Shown here: positions 1 to 9,348 of the stretch, in pieces
Position numbering within the stretch: the stretch's first letter is position 1
Layout of the letters: each line of letters starts with the position of its first letter
Origin: Candidatus Thorarchaeota archaeon SMTZ1-45
GTDB lineage: Archaea > Asgardarchaeota > Thorarchaeia > Thorarchaeales > Thorarchaeaceae
Direction of reading: 5' to 3'
DNA length: 56,557 nt
Assembly (NCBI GenBank): GCA_001563335.1
Contig: LRSL01000029.1
Location: 1 to 56,557, forward strand
Program-made: the position numbers and the translations under genes
The notes under the pieces: generated by a model
Databases searched by the model: none
Seen by the model: only the letters and a program-made list of their open reading frames with translations
What the model was told of the DNA's origin: nothing

Positions 1-1
1 A

Positions 2-1777
2 CCAGAAACTGATCCTCTTGGTACAGAGAATGTGCTTGTAGTAGGAACTGGCCCACTTACTGGATCTCTGTTCTCACCCTCGGGACGGATGATGTTCGCC
101 GCGAAAGGTCCACTCACTGGAGTGTGGGCGGAGAGTCACGTTGGTGGATTCCTGGGTGCAGAAATCAAATATTCAGGGTTCGATTTTGTGATCTTTAATG
201 GACGTTCAGAGAAACCGGTTTATCTATCACTTCGAGATGGTACTGCTGAGCTTCTTGTTGCATCTCACCTTTGGGGCAAAGAAACCAATGTGACGACCCA
301 GATGATACGAGAGGACCATAAGGACCCTACCTTGAAGACTGGGGTCATAGGTCCTGCTGGTGAGAATGGAGTACTGTACGGTTCTATCATCGTAGACTTT
401 TATCGCGCTGCTGGAAGAGCTGGACTGGGAACAGTTCTAGGGTCCAAGAATGTCAAGGGGATTGCAGCAAGTGGAGCACAGGGTCTGGAGGTCCATGATA
501 TGGACAAGTACCTTGAGGCCAATGACATTGAGATGAAGAGGATAAAAGATCCCATCTGGGCTGAGTCCCTTTCATCATTAAGAAAGTATGGTACTACTGA
601 CCTTGTAGCGATAATCAACGAGATTGGTCGATTACCAACAAAGAATCACTGGACTGGATTCTATGAAAATGCTGATGACATTGGTCCAGAGATCATTGCT
701 GAGAAGTACAGAATAGCACAGGAAGCCTGTCATGGATGTGCGGTTGGTTGCAAGTACATCATTCGTGTCAATGAGGGTAAGTACTCGACAGGACCTATAG
801 GTGGTCCAGAGTATGAAACAATCATGGCCTTCGGTTCGAATTGCCTCAATAACGATATTGAGTCCGTATTTTATCTGGGCAAGAGATGCGACCTACTTGG
901 TATGGATACTATAAGCTGTGGCAAGACTATCAGCTTTGCTATGGACCTCTTTGAGCACGGGCTTATCACAGCCAATTATGCAGATGGTCTAGACTTAGGC
1001 TGGGGTAATGCAGAATCACAGGCTGTGCTTGTGGAGAAAATTGCTAAACGTGAAGGATTCGGAGACCTTCTTTCCAAAGGTGTGAGAAAAGCCGCTGAGC
1101 TGATTGGAGGAGAGGCCTGGAGGTATGCTGTGCATGTCAAGGGACTCGAAGCTTCTGGGCAAGACCCGAGAGCTCATCAGAGCATAGGATTGACCTATGC
1201 TACCAATGTCAGGGGAGCAGATCATCTAAGAAGCCTCTCAAGCTTGGAAGAACTAGGTTATCCAGATATTGTCATTGAACGGTTTGGGAAGGAAAAGGCT
1301 GATGCAATTCTGGACATCATGTCCCCAGAGCATAAAGGAGAGTTAGTCTGGGACATGGAAGATCTCTATGCAATTGTGGATTCCGCAGTAATCTGTAAAT
1401 ATGGAACCATGTGGCCGCCAGTATATTATTTCGATACGTTCGTGAATGTGATTCCTCCATTGACCGGGATGACAGAGTGGGCAGACCCAAAGTTTGTCAG
1501 GAGAACTGCAGAGAGAATCAGTCATCTGAGGAGGGCTTTTAATCATAGACTCGGTGTGACTAGGAAAGAGGAAACATTGCCTCCACGATTACTGCAAGAA
1601 CCAATGCCAACAGGCCCCTCAAAGGGCGGACTTCCAGACCTTGATTTTATGCTGGACGACTACTACAAGTTTAGGGGTTGTGACCGTGAAACAGGGTATC
1701 CAAAGGAGTCGAAGCTGAAGGAGTTGGACCTTGACTTCGTAATTCAAGACCTCAAGCCTCGTGGAATGACAAGATAG
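2..1777 (+). CDS. Aldehyde:ferredoxin oxidoreductase (tungsten enzyme), 5' truncated
   Basis: AOR-family enzyme that oxidises aldehydes to carboxylates in the cytoplasm and passes electrons to ferredoxin, using a tungsten bis-pterin and one [4Fe-4S] cluster. The frame is open from base 2 with no start in the window, so roughly the first 50 residues are missing; the GTG at 32 is internal. Visible hallmarks are the GPLTG pterin-binding stretch, a complete CxxCxxxC cluster motif (codons at 728, 737 and 749) and the distal fourth cysteine in a CKYG context (codon at 1394). The C-terminus ends with the usual LDxMLDxYYxxRGxD-like segment. It is followed by the ClC genes on the same strand. Substrate cannot be told from sequence. 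Family assignment is very secure. Confidence 0.95.
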   Translation, partial: PETDPLGTENVLVVGTGPLTGSLFSPSGRMMFAAKGPLTGVWAESHVGGFLGAEIKYSGFDFVIFNGRSEKPVYLSLRDGTAELLVASHLWGKETNVTTQMIREDHKDPTLKTGVIGPAGENGVLYGSIIVDFYRAAGRAGLGTVLGSKNVKGIAASGAQGLEVHDMDKYLEANDIEMKRIKDPIWAESLSSLRKYGTTDLVAIINEIGRLPTKNHWTGFYENADDIGPEIIAEKYRIAQEACHGCAVGCKYIIRVNEGKYSTGPIGGPEYETIMAFGSNCLNNDIESVFYLGKRCDLLGMDTISCGKTISFAMDLFEHGLITANYADGLDLGWGNAESQAVLVEKIAKREGFGDLLSKGVRKAAELIGGEAWRYAVHVKGLEASGQDPRAHQSIGLTYATNVRGADHLRSLSSLEELGYPDIVIERFGKEKADAILDIMSPEHKGELVWDMEDLYAIVDSAVICKYGTMWPPVYYFDTFVNVIPPLTGMTEWADPKFVRRTAERISHLRRAFNHRLGVTRKEETLPPRLLQEPMPTGPSKGGLPDLDFMLDDYYKFRGCDRETGYPKESKLKELDLDFVIQDLKPRGMTR

Positions 1778-1806
1778 TTGTATATTGAAAGCATCGACGT
1801 GCGTAT

Positions 1807-1874
1807 CCTTAAGTGAGATATCAAAATCAAATGTTGTACCAGAAAGCAGGTATTTTTTCCATGATAGAAGGCGA
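1807..1874 (+). promoter_or_regulatory. Promoter and leader of the first ClC gene
   Basis: A CCTTAAGTGAG box at 1807-1817 lies about 75 bases before the ATG at 1884, and AGAAGGCGA at 1866-1874 ends 9 bases before it. The same two elements occur at nearly identical spacing before the second ClC gene (3788-3799 and 3847-3855), so the leader was duplicated with the gene. This supports the ATG at 1884 over the upstream GTG/TTG-type starts. That the first box is a TATA element is inferred. Confidence 0.5.
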
Positions 1875-1883
1875 GGAGAAATT

Positions 1884-3701
1884 ATGACTGGAAGGAATAC
1901 GATAGGGCAACAAGTTGGGCTTTACATGCTAGGAGCCATCATTGGCGTTATTTCAGGTATAACCTCAGTCATGTTCAAGCTGCTCATTCTCAACATGAGT
2001 AGGGTTTTCGTCATAATCCCACAGGTCATGGGTGTATTTGGATGGATTTTACTTCCAAGCCTTGGAGGTTTGCTGGTTGCCATTATTGTTACAAGATATG
2101 CACCAGAAGCGAAGGGTCATGGAGTCCCTGAAGCAATGGAAGCATATTCCCTACGTGGAGGAAACATTCGTTTTCGGGTTCCCCTTCTAAAGAGCATAGG
2201 CTCTGCTATCAGTATAAGCACTGGTGGCTCTTGTGGTCGTGAGGGACCAATTGCTCAGATTGGAGCAGGAGTCGGATCAGTGGTTGCAACTGTCCTAAAC
2301 CTTGACAAGAGAGCAAAGAAGACCCTTCTTGTTTGCGGTCTCTCGTCAGGAATTGCAGCCACCTTCAATGCTCCCTTAGGAGGCACTCTTTTTGGATTAG
2401 AGGTTCTTGCAGGAGGTGTCATCGGATATTCAATACTACCTGTAATTCTGGCATCTGTCGTAGCTACAGCAATTTCTTCGTCACTGCTTGGATCAGCGGC
2501 TTCATTCCAAGCGCCTTTGTTTGGTATAGGGCATCCGCTTGAACTCATATTCTATCTTGGTCTAGGAGCAATTCTTGGAGTCGCAAGTGTTGTTTGGATG
2601 AGGGGCTTCTATTCAATAGAGGACCTGTTTGAAAAACTCCGCACCTCCAAATATCTTCTCCCTGCGCTTGGAGGACTACTTACTGGACTATTAGGAATAG
2701 GGACAATATATCTCGAGTCGGTTTTCTCGTACTCGGGAGCATTCTTAGCAGACCAGCCCTATTACCCGGCAATAATGGGAGTAGAATATGCTTTTGTTGA
2801 TGCAGTACTGGTTGGTAATGTAGCAATTGGGGCTCTGTTCTTCTTCGGTCTGCTGAAGATTCTTGCTACCAGTTTCACTTTAGGATCAGGGGGGTCTGGT
2901 GGTGTCTTTGCACCAACCTTGTTCATTGGTGCTGGATTTGGCGGCGCTTTTGGTTTATCATGTTCAACGATTCTACCAGGGAGTGTTTTACAACCAATGG
3001 CCTTTGCGTTGGTTGGCATGGCTGCACTCTTTGCTGGAACCGGGCGAGCTCCAATCACATGCATTGTTATGATAATGGAGATGACTGCAGATTATTCTTT
3101 GATACTCCCACTAATGCTTGCAGTACCCACTTCGTATCTGATTTCTTCACTTATAGAGCCTGAGAGCATCTATACAATGAAATTGGTTAGGAGAGGAGTG
3201 TATCTAAAAACCGGGGCGCACATCGATGTCCTCCGAACAATTAGAGTTGACGAGATAATGACAATTGATCCCACAGTGCTGACAACTGAGATGACCGTTT
3301 CCGATGTCTATGCTGTGATTGATCGAACACAACACACAAAGTTTCCTGTAGTCGATAATGAGAACATTGTACTTGGTATCCTAATCGCAGAGGATTTGTT
3401 CAGGAAACCAGAGGATGAAGGACAGGAATATCGTGTGAGAGACCTCATGAATCCCAATTTCCTGCATCTCGCTCCTGAATCTACAGTGGATAGTGCACTA
3501 CAGGCCATGATTAAGCGTGATGAAGGTCATGCTGTAATTGTTAATCCAGAGAAGCCAAAACGCATGATAGGTTACATAACAAAGGCAGATGTACTCAAAG
3601 CACACGAGCTTGCAGTCATAAGGTTACAAAAGGCAGGTGTGGATGTTGAAGATCTTGACATAGAGGATACTGAGGTTAGGATGGCGAAACTAAGAGCCTA
3701 G
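1884..3701 (+). CDS. ClC-family chloride channel/antiporter with C-terminal CBS pair (copy 1)
   Basis: Integral membrane anion channel or Cl-/H+ antiporter, 605 residues from ATG 1884. That start is preceded by a GAGGAG ribosome site and by a leader shared with copy 2; the frame is open further upstream but nothing supports an earlier start. ClC signatures are present: GHGVPE (the GSGIP equivalent), GREGP with the gating glutamate, and GSGGSGGVFAP (GxFxP). About ten hydrophobic segments are followed by two CBS domains (roughly the last 130 residues), which in this family usually sense nucleotides. Copy 2 begins 163 bases downstream and is clearly homologous along its whole length. Channel versus exchanger cannot be decided without aligning the internal proton glutamate. 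Confidence 0.93.
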   Translation: MTGRNTIGQQVGLYMLGAIIGVISGITSVMFKLLILNMSRVFVIIPQVMGVFGWILLPSLGGLLVAIIVTRYAPEAKGHGVPEAMEAYSLRGGNIRFRVPLLKSIGSAISISTGGSCGREGPIAQIGAGVGSVVATVLNLDKRAKKTLLVCGLSSGIAATFNAPLGGTLFGLEVLAGGVIGYSILPVILASVVATAISSSLLGSAASFQAPLFGIGHPLELIFYLGLGAILGVASVVWMRGFYSIEDLFEKLRTSKYLLPALGGLLTGLLGIGTIYLESVFSYSGAFLADQPYYPAIMGVEYAFVDAVLVGNVAIGALFFFGLLKILATSFTLGSGGSGGVFAPTLFIGAGFGGAFGLSCSTILPGSVLQPMAFALVGMAALFAGTGRAPITCIVMIMEMTADYSLILPLMLAVPTSYLISSLIEPESIYTMKLVRRGVYLKTGAHIDVLRTIRVDEIMTIDPTVLTTEMTVSDVYAVIDRTQHTKFPVVDNENIVLGILIAEDLFRKPEDEGQEYRVRDLMNPNFLHLAPESTVDSALQAMIKRDEGHAVIVNPEKPKRMIGYITKADVLKAHELAVIRLQKAGVDVEDLDIEDTEVRMAKLRA

Positions 3702-3787
3702 TCGAATTGGAGGGGAGTCACGTGAGTGAGTATTTGAATGCATACGAAATGCAAAGATAACCATATGGATGAGAGGTAATGGGAGTA

Positions 3788-3855
3788 CCTTTAAGTGAGG
3801 AGTCATATCCCGACAAAATGCGGACGACATACTCACAGGGCCATACAGAAGGCGA
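3788..3855 (+). promoter_or_regulatory. Promoter and leader of the second ClC gene
   Basis: CCTTTAAGTGAG at 3788-3799 resembles an archaeal TATA/BRE region about 74 bases before the ATG at 3865. AGAAGGCGA at 3847-3855 ends 9 bases before that ATG, exactly as before copy 1. The copy therefore probably has its own promoter rather than depending on read-through. Confidence 0.5.
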
Positions 3856-3864
3856 CAATCAGCG

Positions 3865-5670
3865 ATGACTCAACGGGAATCAATGAAGAGACAGGTTATT
3901 CTGTATGCATCAGGGGCTCTGATTGGTATAGTCTCGGGCTTTGCGGCAATCATCTTTAGAGTTCTGATTTTAAATTTCAGTCTAGTTTTTCTCCTCTTGC
4001 CACAAGTGATGGGTACACTGGGATGGTTGGTTGCTCCCTTCGTTGGTGGTTTAATTGTTGCATTTATCGTTGTGAAATACGCACCTGAGGCAAAAGGACA
4101 TGGAGTACCAGAAGTCATAGAGGCTTATGCACTACGTGAGGGTAGGATACGCTTTCGTGTTCCTCTTCTTAAGAGCTTGGCATCAGCAATTTGTATAGGC
4201 TCAGGTGGTTCATGTGGTCGTGAAGGACCGATTGCTCAGATTGGAGCAGGTGCGGGATCAGCTGTCGCAACTGCTCTGAAGTTTGATAAAAGAGAGAGAA
4301 GGACACTTGTGGTATGTGGGCTCTCATCAGGGATTGCTGCTACTTTCAATGCACCTTTGGGAGGGTCGCTTTTTGGAATTGAAGTCCTAGCAGGAGGAAT
4401 AATAGGATTCTCAATACTCCCGGTGATTCTAGCGTCCGTTGTTGCAACAGCACTTGCTGAACTTGTACTTGGAGGAGCGGTTTCATTTCAAGCGCCTTTC
4501 TTCGTCATGGGGCACCCAATCGAACTTCTGTTCTATCTTGTTCTGGGCATTTTATTTGGAGTAACAAGTGTCATCTGGATGAGAGGGTTCTACACAATCG
4601 AGGACGTGCTTGAAAAACTACGTGTTTCAAAATATCTCCTTCCAGCAATTGGGGGTTTACTTGTAGGGGTTCTTGCTATAGGAACTATATACCTTGAAAG
4701 CGTGTTTGCATACTCTGGGGAATTCTCAGCAACTAGACCATACTACCCTGCAATAATGGGAGTAGGCTATGCTTTCATTGATGCAACTCTTTTAGGAGGC
4801 GTGGCATTAGGAGCTCTTTTCATATTTGGCGTTTTCAAACTTCTTGCTACTGGCCTCACGCTAGGCTCTGGGGGGTCTGGTGGTGTGTTTGCACCAACCC
4901 TGTTCGTGGGAGCTGCTTTTGGTGGAGCCTTTGGATTATTCTTCTCAGTGATTACTCCATGGGCCGTTACACAACCCATGGCTTTTGCATTGGTTGGTAT
5001 GGCTGCATTATTTGCTGGAGCTGGACGTGCGCCTATAACATGCATAGTTATGTTGATGGAAATGACCGGGGATTATTCTCTGATTCTCCCCCTGATGATT
5101 GCAGTTTCAGCATCATATCTGGTGTCTTCGTTGATGGAACCTGAGAGCATTTACACTCTCAAACTATCAAGAAGGGGTGTGAAGCTACAGAGAGGCACTC
5201 ATATTGAGGTTCTTAGGACAATTCATGTTGGTGCTGTAATGACAAAAGATCCAACAACGTTGCATCCAACAATGACCACATCCCAAGTTTTTGAAATCAT
5301 TGACAAGACTCATCACACAAAATTTCCAGTCGTGGATGATTTTGGTAATATCATTGGAATAATGATTGCTGAGGATTTATTCCAAATGCCAAAAGAAAAT
5401 GGAAAAGAATACCAAGTTAGAGAGCTTATGAACCCGGAGTTTCTACATCTTGCACCAGAGTGTACAATGGATAGTGCACTTCAAGCAATGATAAAACGCG
5501 ATGAGGGGCATGCAGTCATTGTCAGTCCATCTGCGCCTACGAAAATGATTGGATACATTACAAAGGCTGATGTTCTCAAAGCATACGAGATAGCAATTAT
5601 CAATCTCCAAAAAATGGGAACTGATGTGGAGGACATAAATCCTGCAGACATTATTGATGTTGCAGACTGA
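3865..5670 (+). CDS. ClC-family chloride channel/antiporter with C-terminal CBS pair (copy 2)
   Basis: A 601-residue paralogue of the preceding gene with the same order: membrane ClC core (GHGVPE, GREGP, GSGGSGGVFAP) followed by two CBS domains. The start at ATG 3865 matches copy 1 in spacing to the conserved leader elements. The two proteins align without large gaps and differ mostly by conservative changes, so this is a tandem duplication that has diverged at the DNA level. Differences between the CBS modules could give different regulatory ligands. The PreA-like gene follows closely on the same strand. Confidence 0.93.
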   Translation: MTQRESMKRQVILYASGALIGIVSGFAAIIFRVLILNFSLVFLLLPQVMGTLGWLVAPFVGGLIVAFIVVKYAPEAKGHGVPEVIEAYALREGRIRFRVPLLKSLASAICIGSGGSCGREGPIAQIGAGAGSAVATALKFDKRERRTLVVCGLSSGIAATFNAPLGGSLFGIEVLAGGIIGFSILPVILASVVATALAELVLGGAVSFQAPFFVMGHPIELLFYLVLGILFGVTSVIWMRGFYTIEDVLEKLRVSKYLLPAIGGLLVGVLAIGTIYLESVFAYSGEFSATRPYYPAIMGVGYAFIDATLLGGVALGALFIFGVFKLLATGLTLGSGGSGGVFAPTLFVGAAFGGAFGLFFSVITPWAVTQPMAFALVGMAALFAGAGRAPITCIVMLMEMTGDYSLILPLMIAVSASYLVSSLMEPESIYTLKLSRRGVKLQRGTHIEVLRTIHVGAVMTKDPTTLHPTMTTSQVFEIIDKTHHTKFPVVDDFGNIIGIMIAEDLFQMPKENGKEYQVRELMNPEFLHLAPECTMDSALQAMIKRDEGHAVIVSPSAPTKMIGYITKADVLKAYEIAIINLQKMGTDVEDINPADIIDVAD

Positions 5671-5724
5671 TAACAATCAGTGAATAGTCGAACAGTTTAT
5701 GTTAGTGGTATCAAAGAGCATGAT

Positions 5725-6819
5725 ATGGCTAATATCAATACTGAGTTTGCAGGTTTGAAACTCAAGAATCCGGTTATGACAGCTGCAGGTCCTACCTCCA
5801 GGGATGGGATTACCTTGTTAAACGCGGCGGTAGGTGGTGTTGGAGGACTTGTCGCGAAAACTGTCAGTGTAAAACCTGCGGACGTTCCACGACCGAATAT
5901 GGCTGCTTTAAAAGAGGGCAGAGTAGGGTCACGAAGGGGTATTCTGAATGCTGAGCTCTGGAGTGAACTTCCAGTTGAGCGATGGCTTCAGAAAGAGTAT
6001 GCAATTGCGCTCAGTTCTGGTCTACCATTAATCGCCAGCGTTGGATATACCCCAGAAGAGGTTTCTAAGCTTGGACCAAAACTTGAGAAAGCAGGAGTGC
6101 ACGCTATTGAGTTCAGCACTCATTATGTTGAAGGTCATGCCGAAATTGCCAAAGCATTGAAGGAAGTAGTAGAAATACCAATCTTCGCAAAACTCAGTCC
6201 AAAGGTTGATGTTGCTGATGTGGCAAAATCGCTCGAGCCTCATGTCGATGGTATTGTTGGCATAAATACCTACGGTCCTTGTCTAAGAATAGATATCGAA
6301 ACAGGGAAACCAATGCTTGGAAGTGATGAGGGTTTTGGGTGGATGAGCGGAGTGGCTCTGAAACCAATTGCTGTAAGATGCATTGCAGATATTGCAAGAG
6401 CTGTGAAGGTTCCAGTCATTGGTGTTGGAGGTGTTGCATCAGGAAAGGATGTGATCGAATTCTCTATGGTTGGTGCTTCTGCAGTTGAGGTCTGTACAGC
6501 AGCAATCCTAGAAGGGAACACAGTATATGGAAAGATAGCTGATGAAACAGCGGAATGGCTAAAGGATCATGGATATGACTCGCTTGAAGATGTAAGAGGA
6601 AAGGCTCTTCGTCATATGGATGGAAGTGCCATCCTAACGCCACCACCATCAGTTGATTTGGAAAAATGTACTCTGTGCGGTCTTTGTCCCAAGTCATGTG
6701 TATATGATGCAATCACCGTGGACAAAAAGAACGAGCTGTTTGAGATTGACAAAGACCTCTGTCAAGCCTGTGGAATGTGCATCTCTGTCTGCCCGTATCA
6801 TGCCCTATATGCAGACTAG
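5725..6819 (+). CDS. PreA-like dihydropyrimidine/dihydroorotate dehydrogenase-family protein with C-terminal 2x[4Fe-4S] domain
   Basis: Flavin-dependent TIM-barrel enzyme of the DHOD/PreA superfamily, about 364 residues from the ATG at 5725 (a GTG at 5680 is an alternative start). The N-terminus has the LKNPVMTAAGP FMN-barrel beginning, and the middle has the GVGGVASGKD phosphate/FMN-binding loop. The last 60 residues carry two CxxCxxxC clusters (CTLCGLCPKSC and CQACGMCISVC), as in PreA. It could reduce uracil or thymine, or be a ferredoxin-linked dihydroorotate dehydrogenase; the substrate is unresolved. No PreT-like partner is adjacent. Its 3' end overlaps the convergent peptidase gene by 4 bases. 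Confidence 0.85.
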   Translation: MANINTEFAGLKLKNPVMTAAGPTSRDGITLLNAAVGGVGGLVAKTVSVKPADVPRPNMAALKEGRVGSRRGILNAELWSELPVERWLQKEYAIALSSGLPLIASVGYTPEEVSKLGPKLEKAGVHAIEFSTHYVEGHAEIAKALKEVVEIPIFAKLSPKVDVADVAKSLEPHVDGIVGINTYGPCLRIDIETGKPMLGSDEGFGWMSGVALKPIAVRCIADIARAVKVPVIGVGGVASGKDVIEFSMVGASAVEVCTAAILEGNTVYGKIADETAEWLKDHGYDSLEDVRGKALRHMDGSAILTPPPSVDLEKCTLCGLCPKSCVYDAITVDKKNELFEIDKDLCQACGMCISVCPYHALYAD

Positions 6820-8000
6820 ATCAAGATTATTGATTCAAGGTTTCTTGTCAGGAGTTCGGCTTTACCCTTGGTCACAAGGTAATCATTCTCAATCCTGACC
6901 CCACCAATATCCTTTAGGTAAACTCCGGGCTCCATTGTTACAACATGACCTGCAGCAAAATGGGCTTCATAATTATACAGGTCTGGTTGTTCGTGTACCT
7001 CTAATCCAATACCATGACCAAGACCATGAGTCATTCCATCCTTCGCTTCCGGATTTAATCTTCTAGAGTCAAACCCATGGTGTTTCAATTCATTGAAACA
7101 TGCGAGGTTCACATCATCAATCTTAGCATCATGAGTGAGGACATCCACAGCGGCATCAGCTCCAGCTTGTACACCCTCATACATCTCTTTCACTCTCTTA
7201 GGCAGTGGACCTCTTACTATTGTGCGTGTCACATCAGCCAGATAGCGTTCCTGCTTGAGGCGGGGGAAGACATCAAGGATTATTGGTGATTCTGCCTTTA
7301 GCTCATCCTCGGGATTGCCAAGATAGTGCCAGTCAAACGCTTTCTCACCGACAGCAAGAATCGTGTCCTCTGAACATTCTGCATTCCTATCCAACAGGAA
7401 ATGCTCTAGGGCAAGCTTCACTTTCCCCACAGTAAGTGGTACACCTTGATGCATCAGTGTCTTGTTTGCGCCAATATCTGAGTCCTTAATCAGCTCTACC
7501 ACCTTGAGGATTGCACCTACGGTTGCATCTCCAGCTCTCCTGATTTTCCTGACTTCATCAGGGGACTTCGTGGCTCTCGCATCAGGAACTAGGTTACGAA
7601 CTACCTTGACATCATATCCCAACCTCTGAAGAATAACTAGCACACTTGCAGGGATATCATCAGGAACCCCAAGTGTCTTCCCAGCGAACTCATCACGAAG
7701 CATTGGACCGATGAGCGCATCTCTGTTTTCTATGACTTGCTTGTTCTCTTTGTAGAGTTGAATAACGAACTCACTAATATCGTAGGTTCTCTTCAAAAAA
7801 CTCTCTTTCTTGACTCGATCAAGGGTGTTGAAGTGAGCCCCAATTACACCTTGCTCACCCTTGTTCCTAAGATAATAGATTCTGTCACTGGAGCGGAATC
7901 CAGTGAGCCATAGAAGATTTGGAGAATCAAACGGACTGCCATATGCGAACAGTCCATCTATTCCATACCTTACCATGAGATCATCCATGTCGTCAAGCAA
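6816..8000 (-). CDS. M24-family metallopeptidase (Xaa-Pro dipeptidase-like)
   Basis: Cytoplasmic pita-bread-fold peptidase of about 394 residues. An N-terminal creatinase-like domain (about 1-150) precedes the catalytic domain. Metal-ligand motifs are visible: ILDVFPR with the first Asp, LADVTRT with the second, THGLGHGIGLEVHE with the metal His, and EPGVY and RIENDY with the two Glu ligands. The likely substrate is X-Pro dipeptides, but family members vary. The start is uncertain: a TTG at 8000 has an AGGGG ribosome site, and ATG at 7988 is the alternative. It lies 55 bases after the PfkB kinase gene and is probably cotranscribed with it. Confidence 0.88.
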   Translation of the reverse strand: MLDDMDDLMVRYGIDGLFAYGSPFDSPNLLWLTGFRSSDRIYYLRNKGEQGVIGAHFNTLDRVKKESFLKRTYDISEFVIQLYKENKQVIENRDALIGPMLRDEFAGKTLGVPDDIPASVLVILQRLGYDVKVVRNLVPDARATKSPDEVRKIRRAGDATVGAILKVVELIKDSDIGANKTLMHQGVPLTVGKVKLALEHFLLDRNAECSEDTILAVGEKAFDWHYLGNPEDELKAESPIILDVFPRLKQERYLADVTRTIVRGPLPKRVKEMYEGVQAGADAAVDVLTHDAKIDDVNLACFNELKHHGFDSRRLNPEAKDGMTHGLGHGIGLEVHEQPDLYNYEAHFAAGHVVTMEPGVYLKDIGGVRIENDYLVTKGKAELLTRNLESIILI

Positions 8001-8055
8001 ATTGGTTCCCCTGTAGTTAAAGTTCCACAGTCGAACAGATGAAAAACACTTCCAT

Positions 8056-8952
8056 TCATGCTTGAAGATACGGTCGCATCCTAGACTCTACCATCACTCT
8101 GTCAGGCATATCATACGGGCCCATTGTTTCCACATTGAACGAGGAGCAGGTAGCTGCAAAGAAACCCGCTCGCAGTACATTGACAGACCTCATATATTCA
8201 AGTAAGAAGCCAATTACATAGGTATCTCCACACCCTGTTGAGTCTACCTGTGCATCTGCGAGTATAAGAGGAATATCCACATGTCTGTTGTGAGTATAGA
8301 TTGTGGATCCTCTATAGTCACGTGTGACTATCACAATTCTAGGACCAATATCAAGAATGTGAGATACAATTGATATCTCAGACTGATCTGCACTTATGGA
8401 CTTCAACTCTGAGTCATGGAGCTTGACTACATCGACTAAACCAAAGATCTGATCACTCTCAGTCCAGCTCTGAAGAGATACAATTCCTTCATCAGATATG
8501 CTTCTCAAGTAACCCTGTACATCTAGTGAGACTAGAGCTCCTGATTCACTTACGATATCAAAGCAGGTCTTATCAATTTCATCATTTGATAAGGGTGAGA
8601 AATGAATAATGTCTGCTTCAAGATGCGCATCAGAAAAATCGGATGGTTTGATTTTTGGAGCAAGCGCTTCAACCCTTTGAGAACGTTCTCCATCTACATC
8701 ATATTCATTGACAAAACGGGTGGAGTGGTGGCCTTCATAGTGAAGCCCTGTCAGATTGAGACCTGATGAGATCAAGTCAATTTTGTAGTTTAGTTCAAAA
8801 TCTAGTCCAACCTTGGAAACAATGCCAGCACCAAAAGCTCCGATTTTGGGAGCCAACATTGCATATGCTGGAGCTCCACCAAGCATCTCTTTTCTGGTCT
8901 CAGGAGTCACTATTAAGTCCCTACTGAGATGTCCGACTACTACAATATCCAT
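8056..8952 (-). CDS. PfkB-family carbohydrate/nucleoside kinase
   Basis: Ribokinase-fold kinase of 298 residues. It has the N-terminal GGAPAYA substrate-side glycine motif and the C-terminal DSTGCGDTYVIGF signature with the catalytic Asp and anion hole. Members phosphorylate sugars or nucleosides with ATP; the substrate is not predictable here. It is first of two minus-strand genes with the M24 peptidase and is divergent from the MoaD operon, sharing the 8953-9066 intergenic region with it. Confidence 0.88.
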   Translation of the reverse strand: MDIVVVGHLSRDLIVTPETRKEMLGGAPAYAMLAPKIGAFGAGIVSKVGLDFELNYKIDLISSGLNLTGLHYEGHHSTRFVNEYDVDGERSQRVEALAPKIKPSDFSDAHLEADIIHFSPLSNDEIDKTCFDIVSESGALVSLDVQGYLRSISDEGIVSLQSWTESDQIFGLVDVVKLHDSELKSISADQSEISIVSHILDIGPRIVIVTRDYRGSTIYTHNRHVDIPLILADAQVDSTGCGDTYVIGFLLEYMRSVNVLRAGFFAATCSSFNVETMGPYDMPDRVMVESRMRPYLQA

Positions 8953-9024
8953 TCTTATTACGAGAGCATAGTCTGTGAATGAGTCCTATAACTTCTACGC
9001 TTAGAAGAGGGCAGAAGGCAACGG

Positions 9025-9060
9025 TTTTAATCTCTTATACCTTTTCGAAATACTAGGTGA
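9025..9060 (+). promoter_or_regulatory. Promoter and ribosome site of the MoaD-AOR operon
   Basis: TTTTAATC at 9025-9032 is a plausible archaeal TATA box. AGGTGA at 9055-9060 is a good ribosome-binding site six bases before the TTG start at 9067 and decides for that unusual start codon. Confidence 0.45.
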
Positions 9061-9066
9061 AGTGTT

Positions 9067-9348
9067 TTGGCTCAGGTCTTGGTGAAGTTCTTTGCGACTG
9101 TCAGGGAAATTACAGGAGTCAAGAGTGTTGAACTTGAGGCAGAGAACATCAAAGAACTGCTTCAGTTACTTGTACAGACCTATGGTAGCAAGTTCAAAGA
9201 TACAGTTCTCAATAATGATACTGGAGAACTCAAGCAGTTCTTCTCGTGCATGGTCAATGGTAAGCGTATCGAGCTGCTCAGTGGATATGAAACAATTTTG
9301 AAAGATAATGATGCTGTAGCTTTATTCCCGCCAGTTGGAGGGGGATGA
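9067..9348 (+). CDS. MoaD/ThiS-family ubiquitin-like sulfur carrier
   Basis: Beta-grasp protein of 93 residues ending in PVGGG, with the C-terminal Gly-Gly that is adenylated and thiocarboxylated in MoaD-type carriers. It probably donates sulfur to the dithiolene of molybdopterin/tungstopterin. It starts with TTG behind an AGGTGA site. Its stop codon directly abuts the ATG of the amidohydrolase, and the operon ends in a pterin-dependent AOR, which fits a cofactor role. A dedicated role in maturing that AOR is inference; a general MoaD or a SAMP-like protein modifier is also possible. Confidence 0.88.
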   Translation: MAQVLVKFFATVREITGVKSVELEAENIKELLQLLVQTYGSKFKDTVLNNDTGELKQFFSCMVNGKRIELLSGYETILKDNDAVALFPPVGGG

